From: Phaeosaccion multiseriatum
Taxonomy: Eukaryota > Ochrophyta, other classes
DNA: 64,000 nt
NCBI GenBank assembly: GCA_965112735.1
Contig: OZ218963.1
Span: forward strand, 744,001 to 808,000
Reading direction: 5' to 3'
Shown: positions 12,247 through 23,311 of the stretch, piece by piece
How the letters are laid out: every line of letters starts with the position of its first letter
Position numbering within the stretch: the stretch's first letter is position 1
Position numbers and translations under genes: made by a program
The notes under the pieces: generated by a model
Told to the model about the DNA's origin: nothing
The model's database searches: none
Seen by the model: only the letters and a program-made list of their open reading frames with translations

Positions 12247-12612
12247 ATATTACACCCTTAAGTGCCATCTATGGTTGTCTAAAAGTAATGTCTCACCGCC
12301 CCGGGGAACTTAGCCCTCGAGGTCGTGTCCCTCTGACTCATCAGTTCTTCCCATTGGAACAAAGTTGATACCAGCCAGGATCCTGTGGCGAACCGATCGT
12401 TCGTGTCGGGCCCGCTGGAGCGCTACGGCTAATCGTCGCCGAATGACACAAACAGCCCTCACATAAGCCCTCGTGTCAAGATGTTCGTGCCCCCCAGCCA
12501 TGTGGGTGGCGAGTGTTTTGACAAACATCTGTGCTGACGGGCCAAATGCACCTTGCTGTTCTATGGCAAAAGGGACAAGGTGGTACCGCGTGGGGTCATA
12601 GTGGATACTTTA
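12247..12612 (-). mobile_element. Non-LTR (LINE-like) retrotransposon, 5'-truncated 3' end
   Basis: Minus frame from about 12603 to the stop at 12310 reads YDPTRYHLVPFAIEQQGAFG, then a segment with RRRLAVALQRARHE. This resembles the C-terminal tail of LINE-like reverse transcriptases (HIPFAIE..G..G; RR.S.ALQR). A stop lies just upstream of the YDPT segment, so only the end of ORF2 is present. Below the stop is a 3' tail (12247-12295) that recurs near 28070. Family assignment is by motif memory only. Confidence 0.6.
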
Positions 12613-12742
12613 AGTCATAGTTGATTTGGATTCACTCCATCTTGTGGCTGTGTTGGTGATAGAGCGTCGCCCGGCGCGCAGGGGGGGTGGAGCATCGGAG
12701 CATCAATCAGATAGAGAAAGAAATAGAAAGACATAAAGGAGG

Positions 12743-14838
12743 ATGGAGGAAGAAAAGAGAAGTGACGGCCAGTTGCCTGCGTCTCCCACAGCAGAAGGCC
12801 AAGACGGCAGCAACGACAATGGCGGCTTGGAGGGACAGGCGACTGGTGGGGAGCAGGAAGCCAACGAGACAAAGGACACGGAGGAGACTCTGCAGCAAGA
12901 AAGGGAGAACGTCATGGAGGGTGATGAGGCGCTCATGGAGGAGGATGATGTCTTGTTGGACGGACGACGAGAGATAATCTTTGACATAGGTGAGATACGA
13001 GGATAGGATAGCCTTTTCTTTGGAGCCTGCCCTTGGCTTCGTTGCTTGTGCTGCTGCCGTTCATTCGCCTCGCAACTGCGCTTGCAGAATGACTTTCTCG
13101 TGCCTCCCGGCTTGTGGAGGAGGGAAGATTTGCTCTCCCTGTTGCTGCAACTTTCCTGCGGCTCGCGTACGGCCCCATTCGCGAATGCCCCTGCTTCCTC
13201 ATCCTTATTGATCCTGCTGAATGCTCCTGCTTCCTCCTCCTTATTGATCCTGCTGAATGCTTCTGCTTCCTCCTGCTGAATGCTCCTGCTGAATGCTCCT
13301 GCTGCTCCTTTGACTGACTTGTGCTGTGTTGCGTACCCAATAACTCTGACTCCCTCACCACCCCACAGACAAGATAGGTCCCAATGCATCGGACAAGTTC
13401 ATGGCTGCCGTGAGAGATGTGAATCGCAATGGGTGGGATACAGAGGCGTGGCAAGCCATCACAGAAGAGGCCCAAAGAGGGAGGACCGGGAAGCTTCGTG
13501 TCAAACCAATCTATAGGGCGTTACTGGAGAGGTAGGGATAAGGGAGAGAGGGGGGGGGGGGGGGGCCGGGAAGAAGAGAGGGAGGAGGGAAGAAGTGAAA
13601 GTGAAGAATCTCGTGCCATACTGCCACAGCGCAATTTTCCTTTTCATCAATCGCCAGCACTAACTTCACCACTCTCCTCTCTCTCCTCCCCTCCCCTCCC
13701 CTCTGCTCCCCCCTTCTCTCCTGCATCCTCTCCCAACCGCATGGTGGGCATGCATCACATCACAAACACACACACACACACACAACACACACACAACAAA
13801 AGATTCCCAACGTCAGGGCGGCACTGGCGCTTCCTCGCAACTCTTGAGCTTGAGGAGGGCAACGCCTCTGCCGTGGACGAAGCCCTCTCCGCGAGTTTGC
13901 TCAAGTGCGTCAGCCTGGACTTGTGGCAGTTCTACATTGAGAAGATGAGGCGGTCGGCCCTAGTGGGCCCTGGGGGGGCAGTAGCAGGAGGAGGAGGAGG
14001 GGGGGGGGGGGAGGGGAAGGAGGGGGCAGCCCGGCAGGAGATGATCAAGGCCTTTGAACTAGCGCTGCAGCACATGGGTGTGAACTTGTTGTCAGGACCG
14101 TTGTGGAAGGCCTATCTCGATTTTATACACACGTGGGAGGAGCGCACCACTCTGGACAGCGACGCCAAGGTGAGTAGTAAGTCAATGGGTGGCTGTAGTA
14201 AGTAAATGGGAGTGGGTGGGTGGATGGGTGGATGGATGGATGGGTCGATGGATGGGTAGATGGGTGGATGGATGGATGGATGGATGGGTGAATGGGTGGA
14301 TGGATGGGTGGATGGGTGGGTGGGTGAATGGGTGGGTGGATGGGTGGGTGGGTGGGTGGATGGGTGGATGGGTGGATGGGTGGATCGGTGGATGGGTGGG
14401 TGACTTGGGTGGGTGGGTGGGTGGGTGGGTGGGTGGATACTTTTGTGGGTAGATGGGTGGATGGGTGGGTGGATGTGTGGGTGGATGGGTGGGTGGGTGG
14501 ATAGTTAGGTAGGTGTGAGCGGTCCGCACCGTCCCCTGGCACCTCTACATTTTGCCATTCCCCTGACAATATGACCACTCGTTCTCCCTTCCCTCTCCCC
14601 CGGCCCCCCCGTCCTTCCTGCTTCCTCCTTCTCCTCCTCCTCCTCCTCCTCCTCCTCCTCCTCCTCCTCCTCCTCCTCCTCCTCCTCCTCCTCCTCCTCC
14701 TCCTCCTCTTCCTCTTCCTCCTCCTCCTCCTCCTCCTCCTCCTCCTCCTCCTCCTCCTCCTCCTCCTCCTCCTCCTCCTCCTCCTCCTCCTCCTGCTCCT
14801 CCTCCTCCTGCTCCTGCTTCTCCCTCCTCCTCCTCCTC

Positions 14839-14869
<31 letters not shown>

Positions 14870-17251
14870 TCCTCCCCCTCCTCCTCCTCCCCCTCTCCAC
14901 CCCTCTAGAATGGTGCTCTCCGCAGTGCCTATCAGCGTGCTGTGTGCGTCCCCATGGACGGCCTTGACCGCGTCTGGAGGGACTATGAAGCCTTTGAGAA
15001 CAAGGTAAGAAGGGGTGACAAAGGGATAATACTACGGAGGTTTCCGACCTCACGTTCCCGGCCACTTCGCTTGTTCCCCACCTCCTCCCCTCCCCTCTCT
15101 TCTCCTCCTCGTATGACTTGAAATGCCCTCCCCATATGCCTCTACACATCCCCTCCTAATAAAGGTTTCCGAGCACACATGGCGTACCAAGTTCAGTGCT
15201 CAGTTTGAGCCACGCTTCAGAGCAGCCAAAGCCGTGTATGTGGAGCGGAAGAAGGTATGGGGCTTAACCCTTTCTAGAGCATTGGGTATGGGGTATGGGG
15301 TATAGGGTATAGGGTATAAGGTATGGGGTATGGGGTATAGGGTATAGGGTATAGGGTATAGGGTATGGGGTATAGGGTATAGGGTATGGGATATAGGGTA
15401 TGGGGTATGGGGTATAGGGTATAGGGTATAGGGTATAGAGTATAGGGTATAGGGGGGGGGATAGGGTATGGGTTACAGGGTATAGGGTATAGAGTATAGG
15501 GTATGGGGTATAGGGTATAGGGCATTGGGTATGGGGTATGGAGTATAGGGTAAAAAAAGGGGGACAGGGAAAGGAGAGAAGGATGTACAGGGTATACCGC
15601 CGTCCGCGCATGTGTTAGGCATGTATGTTTGGCATGCGTGCGCCTTCCCCCCGTCCCTCTCTCATCCCCAACTTTGGTGCATGTGGGTGTGTGCATGTGC
15701 ATGTGTGTATGGATGTGTGTGTGTGTGTGTGTGTGTGTGTCAGGCGTGGGAAGGCATCCGTACGGACTTACTGGCCACCCCTCCTTCCCCCTACACACGC
15801 GGAGGAGGCAGAGAGAGAGACTCAAGAGACGCGCATGACGCCCAACGCAAGAGGGAACAGTTGGTGATACAGCAAATGGAGCAGCTTCGGCTGTGGCAGA
15901 GGAGGATCGCTTACGAACGGGGTAACCCGGAACGCGTGGACGAGTCACAGCTACGACGACGGGTGCGCCACTCGTATCACCAATGCCTTGCCTGCATGCG
16001 CTTCTATCCCGAGATTTGGTTCGATTTGGCGCAGTACGAAGCCACAGTTGGCGACTACGGCAGGGCGGCAGAAGTGTATGACGAAGCGTTGAAGGTGTTG
16101 CCGGGCAGCGAGTTGCTCCCCATGGCTGCTGCCGAGCTGCACGAGGGGAGGGGGGACGTGGGAAGAGCGAAGGAGGTGTGGATGAGGTTCCTAGGGGAGG
16201 GAGGGGAGGGAGACGGAGGAGGAGGAGGGACGGGGGTAACAGCGAATGGAGTGGCTGGTAAGGGAGGAGGAGAAGGGGGAGGGGGAATGAGTGATGAAAA
16301 TGACCCGGGCAAGAGCAGCAGCAGTGGGAGTGGGGGGGTGGGGGGGGGGCGGACTGGGCGGGGTGCGCACTCCACAGGGGGGTGGGTTATGTTTCAGCAC
16401 TTCGTACGGCGGACGGAGGGGAAGGAGGCAGCGAGGAGAGTGTTCGGCCGCTGCAGGCATCTCAGGAGGGCGGGAAAGCTTTCCTACGAGGTGAGTGACG
16501 AAGGAAGGAAGGAAGGGAGGGAGGGAGGGAGGGAGGGAGGGAGGGAGAGAGAGACAGGGAGGGAGCGAGGGAGGGAGAGAGGGAGGGAGGGAGGGAGGGA
16601 GGAGAGAGGGAGGGAGGGAGGGAGGGAGGGAGGGAGGGAGGGAGGAAGAGGGAGGGAGGGAGAGAGGGAGAGAGAGGGGGAGGGAGGGAGGAAGGGAGGA
16701 AGGGAGGGAGAGAGGGAGAGAGAGAGGAAGAGAGAGAGAGGGAGAGAGAGGGAGGGAGGGAGGGAGGGAGGGAGAAACACATGTGAGTCGATCGATACTT
16801 TGGATGGAGGGATCGCTTTAGTAGTTTTCATTTCATCTCATGAGCTGAACTGAACTGAGTGGGGCCGGGGGGTGAAGGGTGGGAAGGGAGAGAGGAAGGA
16901 GGGGAGAGCAGATGAAGAAGAACAAGGGGGAGGAGGAGGAGGAGGAGGAGGAGGAGGAGGAGACGAAGAAGAAGAAGGGGGGAAGAAGACGGGACAATCA
17001 CCAAGGAACCACGGAACAAAAGAACCGAAAGCGAAACGGAACGCGACACAGAAGGGGTTGGGAGGGGAGAGAGGAAAGAGGGGAGGGGAGGAGTGAAGGA
17101 GCAGAAGAAGTGGAGAGGCCAAGACGGGGCGAAACCATACAAACTACCACGGAACAAAACCGAAAGCGAAACGAAGCGCCACACGGAAGGGGTTGGGGGG
17201 GTCAGGGCCGGTAGAGGGTGTGTATGTATATGTGTGTGCTGTGTGTGTGTG

Positions 17252-17297
<46 letters not shown>

Positions 17298-17309
17298 TAT
17301 ATGTGTGTG

Positions 17310-17363
<54 letters not shown>

Positions 17364-18561
17364 ATGTGTGTGCGCGCGCGTGTGTGTGTGTGTAGAGGTG
17401 GGTGGTGCCACCTTTTTTGGTGACTGACTTGATGACTTTCATCACGTGATCGCTTGGTATCTTTTGCCCCCCCCCCCCTGCGGCACACCCGCACCCCACT
17501 CCCTCCCTCTCCCCGTCCCCTCCCTCTCACCCTCTCCTCCCTCCCCTCCCCCTCTCTCACTCCATATCACCAACAGGTGTACCTAGCCCATGCCTCTATG
17601 GAGCAGCGCATCAACCTGGAGCCCGACGTGGCGCAGAGAGTACTTGAGCTCGGTCTCAGTCACCACTCCAGCTTTATAAGGCAACAAGCCTATGTGATGG
17701 CCTACATTGACCTCCTTGCCGCTAAAGCCGATGAGGTGAGAATGAGTAGGATGGATGAGTCTGTCTTTCTGTCGTTCAGTCTTTCTGTCTTTAAGTTCTC
17801 TGTCTGTCTCTCTGTCTTTCTGTCTGTCTCTTTTCACTCCTTCTGTCTCTCTCTCTGTCTTTCTGTCTGTCTGTCTCTTTTCACTCCTTCTGTCTCTATC
17901 TCTCTCTTTCTGTCTCCCTCTGTCTCTCTCTACGTCCAAAATTTTCTCCTTGTCTCTCTATTTTCTCCCTCCCGCCCTGTCTTCGATGCATTGGAGTGTG
18001 TGGATGTATCCAACAGATAGAGTTGAGTGGTGAAATGTTTACCAACTACTCACTCCACTCTCGTTACTCCACCATACCCCCCCTTCCCATACCCTTTACC
18101 CTCCTCCGCCTCCTCCTCCTCCTCCTCCTCCTCCTCCTCCTCCTCCTCCTCCTCCTCCTCCTCCACCTCCTCCTCCTCCTCCGCCTCCTCCTCCTCCTCC
18201 TCCTCCTCCTCCTCCATCCCCTATCAGGAGAGCCTTCGTGTGCTGCTCGAGAGGGTCCTTGACACGAGTGGTGCCGCGAACATGAGTCCTGAGGCGGCTG
18301 CCCCTGTGTGGGAGCGCTACTTGACACTCGAGTTGTGCAGTGCTGCCGCTTCCGGCTCTCTCACGAAGGTGGGTAGGAAGTCAGTGGGTGGGTGAGCAGT
18401 AGGTCAATAGGTGGGTAGTAAGTCAATGGGTGAGCAGTAGGTCAATAGGTGGAGTGATTTTGGCTTTCTCCTCTTCTGTTTCAAGGCGCGCACCTGGCTG
18501 CTTCTCTTGAAACGCACCTACCCACACACACACACACACACGCACACACGCCCACTCACCC

Positions 18562-18592
<31 letters not shown>

Positions 18593-19309
18593 ACTCCTTC
18601 ACACACACATGTACACCCACACACACACACACTCCTTCACACACACATGTACACACACACACACACACACACATGTACACACACACACACACACACACAC
18701 ACTCCTTCACACCCTTACAGCTTCACTCCCTAGAGCAGCGTGTTGCTCTTGCCTACCCCGACGAGGGGCGCAATCGAAGCCTCTACCAAGTGCTAAGGAG
18801 AGTTCAACTGGCCATTGGGGGCGGGGGGGGGAGGGGATGGGGGAGTCGAGCAGCCCTAAGGTCCATCTCTGACAGGCTCTACATGGAGCGCTGTGGAGGC
18901 CTCGGGGGGGGGGGGGGGAGGGGAGGAGAGGGGGAGCAGGGGCGCGGGGAGGGAGGGAGGGAGGGGAGGGGAGGAGAGTGGAGAGCGGGCGGGGGGGACC
19001 GGGTGAAGGAGGACGGCAACGGCAAGAACGTGGGGCGCAGGTGAGGGAGTTGGTGATACACAGGAGGGGAGAGGAGGGGAGGGGTCAGCAGCGTATTCAT
19101 TTGTTTGTTTGTGTATGGATATAGTGTGTGTGTGTTTCCCGAAAAGCCTTTTGTCCCCTCGTCCGCCTCTTTTCCCCTTGTAAGTAAGCCTGAAATGAAA
19201 GCGCCTTGAAAGCCTGACACTTTCTTTCCACCGCCCATACCCTCCCCCCCCCCACATAATCGTCATCGCCGTCCTTGGTGGTGTACTTGCTGCAAATGTA
19301 TATACATAC

Positions 19310-19360
<51 letters not shown>

Positions 19361-19827
19361 CATATGTATGTATATATTACCCTTTGGCTTACGCGCTCAT
19401 CAGAGGGACCAAGCGAGGAGACCGTGGGGGGGGAGAAGGAGGAGGAAGAAGAGGAGGAGGAGGAGGAGGAGGAGGGGGCAACTCCTCTTCGGAAGGACTG
19501 CACTCCTCCAGCCTCATCCCCCCCTTCCTTCAAAGCCTTGCGTCGCGGCTCCCTCGCTATAATGGGCAGGGGCACAACCTCGATGTGATTCTCTCGGCGC
19601 TCCGGGACAGGCCTTTGCCGGATACCAAGGCCATGGCTGCGGCAGTTGGTGATACGGAGGGGGGGGGGGGCGGCGGGGGTCGCGGGGGGGAGAGGGCGAG
19701 GAGGGGGAAGAGACGGAGAGGGGCGGACAGTGATGATGAGGACGGAGAGGAGGGACATCAGCGGCCGCTACATGACGTGTTCCGGCAACGGCAGAATGCC
19801 AAGATGGGGGGGGCGGGGAAGGAGTGA
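12743..19827 (+). CDS. CSTF3: Cleavage stimulation factor 77 kDa subunit (CstF-77/Rna14), HAT-repeat protein
   Basis: Ten exons, all GT-AG: 12743-12989, 13369-13531, 13803-14169, 14909-15004, 15165-15254, 15744-16490, 17577-17735, 18228-18368, 18721-19040, 19404-19827; 917 aa. CstF-77 scaffolds the complex that binds the GU-rich element in mRNA 3'-end processing. After an acidic N-terminus come HAT repeats ([41 protein letters not shown]), in the order seen in human CSTF3. [31 protein letters not shown] and VWERYLTLE are diagnostic. The last exon has the C-terminal segment [16 protein letters not shown] and a basic KRRRG tail. Exon 6 carries a Gly-rich insertion between HAT repeats and exon 9 ends in a Gly/Arg linker, both from purine-repeat expansion. 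The start is the first in-frame ATG before the conserved region. It converges on the ankyrin/WW gene, whose stop is 563 nt away. Confidence 0.9.
14207..14505. repeat. (GGGT/GGAT)n microsatellite in CSTF3 intron 3
   Basis: Tetranucleotide GGTG/GATG array beginning about 35 nt after the exon 3 donor. Confidence 0.95.
14631..14890. repeat. (TCC)n microsatellite before CSTF3 exon 4
   Basis: CTC/TCC triplets ending about 20 nt before the exon 4 acceptor, acting as an extended polypyrimidine tract. Confidence 0.95.
15285..15552. repeat. (TATAGGG)n heptamer array in CSTF3 intron 5
   Basis: Degenerate 7-bp units, mostly TATAGGG and TATGGGG, for about 270 bp. The unit differs by one base from the plant-type telomere unit TTTAGGG, but the location is inside a gene. 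Confidence 0.9.
16503..16775. repeat. (GGGA)n microsatellite in CSTF3 intron 6
   Basis: GGGA/GAGA purine array starting about 12 nt after the exon 6 donor. Confidence 0.95.
17218..17395. repeat. (GT)n microsatellite in CSTF3 intron 6
   Basis: Dinucleotide GT array with occasional A or C changes. Confidence 0.95.
18110..18215. repeat. (TCC)n microsatellite before CSTF3 exon 8
   Basis: Triplet array ending about 12 nt before the acceptor CTATCAG. Confidence 0.95.
18522..18712. repeat. (CA)n microsatellite before CSTF3 exon 9
   Basis: CA array with interspersed ACTCCTTCACACACACATGT units, reaching the acceptor CCCTTACAG at 18720. Confidence 0.95.
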
Positions 19828-20389
19828 GTGAGGCGGGAGGGAAGGAGGAGGGAGTGAGGGAGGGAGGAGGGAGGGAGGGAGGGAGGGAGGGAGGGAGGGA
19901 GGGAGGGGAGGAGAGGAGGGAAGGGAGGAGAGGGACGGAGGAAGCACCCCTTTGATGGCGCGAAAGGCATAGGGGATGACGGACGCATATGGGGGTGGAT
20001 GGGTGGGGTGGGTTGGAAGTACTTGAGTAGTACGTGATAACACATAACACCCACATAAGAGACACGTTTGAGTTTGAGGAAGGTGGCCTCTAATGATAAT
20101 GATTCATGTACTCGCTTCATGTAAGAGTCTCCCATTTGGCCGGCAGGGGCTCTCCCCGCTGCCCCTGGACGGTGTCAGGACCGCTATTTATCTGACACTG
20201 AAACTGAAACGAAACTGAAAGAGAGGCTCTGTTGTTTCTTCTGATGATGTGCTTCAAATCCCAACCCCTGAGTGCGTGCTTCTATCATATGCTTCCACAT
20301 GCTTTTGCTCCACCCTCGCCCGACCCTCCTCATTGGATCACATCACCGTATCATTAGGCGAGCCCCTCTCTTTGCCCCCCCTTGCTGTA
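19828..20389. other. Convergent intergenic region between CSTF3 and the ankyrin/WW gene
   Basis: It holds a (GGGA)n array at about 19850-19910 and otherwise unique sequence; both genes should terminate here. No clear poly(A) signal was singled out. Confidence 0.5.
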
Positions 20390-20580
20390 TCACCAACTGC
20401 TGCCCTTATGGGCTTCTTGGTGCTGCTTGCCCTCACTGCGGCGGCGGTCCGCATCTCCCACCGTACCGGCTGGTGATACAGCAGCAGCAGTTGGTGATAC
20501 AGCCGCAGCAGAAGCAGTTGGTGGTACAGCAGAGCCTGCCCCCTCTGAGCAGTTGGTGGTACAAGTCACAGTTGTGGTGC
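20385..20580. repeat. Cluster of CAGTTGGTGATACAG words in the ankyrin/WW last exon
   Basis: Copies and near copies at about 20385 (reverse), 20472, 20488, 20517 and 20549 within 200 bp. This is one of the densest clusters of a word found across the window (see findings). Confidence 0.9.
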
Positions 20581-21945
20581 CTCCTGCCCTGCCCTCCCTC
20601 CTCAGTGCCTTTGCCCGCTCTACAGCCATGGCCAGCACCACCGCCGGAGGAGGGCTTCTCGAACATAAATGGCGGTCATCGGAGGGTGATCCTGCTGATT
20701 GCCCCCCTGCCATACCACCAACACACACACCAGTAGCAGCAGCAGCATGGTTAGCAGCACCAGCACCGTCGACATTGACATCGAAATCGAAATCGACATC
20801 GAGATTGATGTCGATGCCATCGATATTCGGCCCTCTGATGGCGCCGTCAGCATCAGCAGAGTATCGGCGGCGATATTGGTTGTACTCAGAGGCGCTCCTC
20901 TCCTCCTCCTCCTCCCGTATCACCAACTGCTGCTGCTGCTCCTGCTGCCTCCGCCTGACAAGGGCATTGACCACATCCTGCGGCGGTTTCAACGGTTTCG
21001 ACGGTTTCAAGTGCCCCTGCTGGGGCGGGGCCTGATGGAACCCCTCCATTGGCATGAGCAAGGGTCCCTCCTTTGCCTCTCCTCTCGCCCGACCCTCCTC
21101 CTCCTCCCCCTCCTCCTCCTCCTCCTGCTGCTGCTGCTGCTGCCCGTCCTCTTCCTCCTCCTCATCTGCCTCTATCCCTGCACCCTCCCATCTGTGAGCC
21201 ATCTGCTGTGCCCCATTCGCCTTAGCAGTTGGTGGTACAGCAGCAGTTCCAGGCTCACAACTCCGTTCTTCTTCTTGAAGAGGAGGGAGCGGAGGAGCCG
21301 CAGTACTTGCCCGCCTCACTCCCCTCCGCCATCCATTTCTTCCCCCTGCTGCTCCTCCCTCCTCCCCCTCTTCCTCCTCCTCCTCCTTCTCCTGCTGCTG
21401 CTGCTGCTGCTCCTCCTCCCCTCCCCCCCCGCCGAACAAGGTACCCATGACACGATTCACAGCGCCCCACACACCGACGGGTGGAGAACCAACTGGCGAA
21501 GAGTTACCGTCGTCGTCTTCTGCCGCTGCAGTATCACCAACAGCTGCTGCTGTTGCTGTATCACCAACTGCTGCGAATCGGTCCTCCTCCTCCTCCTCCT
21601 CCTCCTCTTGGTGCTGACTCAACACGGCTGCTTGTCCACCCCTTGGTGGGGGGGCTCGCCTCAAGGAGCGAGAGAGATTCAACACGGTCGAGTGGGACAT
21701 GTGAGCCATCGGAGCCCCCCACTCACCCCCCTGGACCTTGTTGCTGCCCGTGTTCTTGGCCTTCACAGGTGGCGATTCCTGCTGTATCACCACCTCCTCC
21801 TCCTCCTCCTCCCGCTGCTGCTGCTGCTGCTGGTGCTGCTGCTGCTGCGGCTGGCGGGGCCGTGGTTCGTGGTAGTGATGCCATTGATGCGGGTGAGGAT
21901 CTGCCCCTGTCCCACCACGCCGACTGTGCTGCTGCTGTATCACCA

Positions 21946-21979
<34 letters not shown>

Positions 21980-22993
21980 AATCACCAACTGCTGACTGCC
22001 GCTTCTTCTGCTGCTGCTGCTCCTGCCGCTGCTGCTGCTGCTGCTGCTCCGGCGGCGGCTCTTGAAGGGCTGTGGTGAGGAGCCCCCACCCGGGTACAGC
22101 CCCCCCGGGTCTGAGGAGGAGTCATATAGGCACATGCCCCCCCCCGGGTACAGCCCCCCCGGATACAGCGCCTCCGGGGAAGAGGAGGAGGAGGAGGAGG
22201 AACGCCGCCGTCCTGACACCACCGAGACGACCGTGGGAGTTGGCAAGTGTCGTGGGGGGGGGTTGGCAAGAGGGTCATCATCGCCGGCGGAGAGGGTGAG
22301 CGGTGCTCCCCCTGATGAGGATGATGTCGATGTCGATGTCGCACGCGTGGATGACAAAATCGAAGAGGATGGTGGTTGGTGGTGGTGGTGGTGAGAAGAA
22401 GAAGGAGGAGGAGGAGGAGGGCTGTAATGTTGTTGATACTGCTGCTGTTGCCGCGGCGTCGTGCGCTGGTGGTGGTGGTGCCCACTTCGGCCGCTGCCCC
22501 TGCTGCTCACGCTGCTGACACTGCTGTCTCTATCCGACCTCTCAGACGTTCGGCTTCGACTTGATCTCCTTCTTCGAGTGTGGTGCCTTCGCGTCGACTG
22601 CTGCGGCTGTATCACCAAGTGCTGCTGCTGCGGCTGCTGCTGCTGTATCACCGCCTGGTAGCCATGGTAGTTTTCCCCACTTGTCCAGTCCCTCGTCTCC
22701 TCCTTCTCCTCCTTCTCCTCCTTCTCCTCCTTCTCAAGGCTCTCGAGCAGCGACTGCTCTTCCTCGGCCGACATGACCCCCTCTCGAGTAAGCTCAGCTA
22801 TGATCTACACACACCCAGGGGGGGACAGACACACCCAGGGGGGGACAGACACACCCAGGGGGGGACAGACACACCCAGGGGGGGACAGACACACCACACC
22901 GGGATGGCAGTGGACGGGGGGAGGGGAAACAAAAGGACAACGACAAAAGCATGTGAGCGATGTGCGTACCAAATGAGGTATAAATGCCCCTTC

Positions 22994-23045
<52 letters not shown>

Positions 23046-23280
23046 AGGGGTCAAGAGAACATGAGAGCATTGGAAATACATTCATTGAAGGCACAAGATA
23101 AGATGAGATAAGATAAGATAAGAGCACATTGGCGGAGATACCATAACACGCCCGCCCCTCCGCCCCCCCACCCATCCACACACACACATGCGCACACACA
23201 TATGCACACACACATATGCACATGCACACACACACACATGCACACACACACCACACACACAATACACACACGCACACACG

Positions 23281-23311
<31 letters not shown>

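Noticed and set aside
15285-15552. Chromosome end
   Set aside because: The heptamer array lies between two well-supported CSTF3 exons, so it is not a terminus.
20699-22078. 459-residue plus-strand Leu-rich ORF
   Set aside because: Antisense of the Gln/Glu-rich last exon of the ankyrin/WW gene.
22803-22892. Possible CRISPR-like array (20-bp direct repeats)
   Set aside because: Units are contiguous with no spacers, in an intron of a eukaryotic gene.
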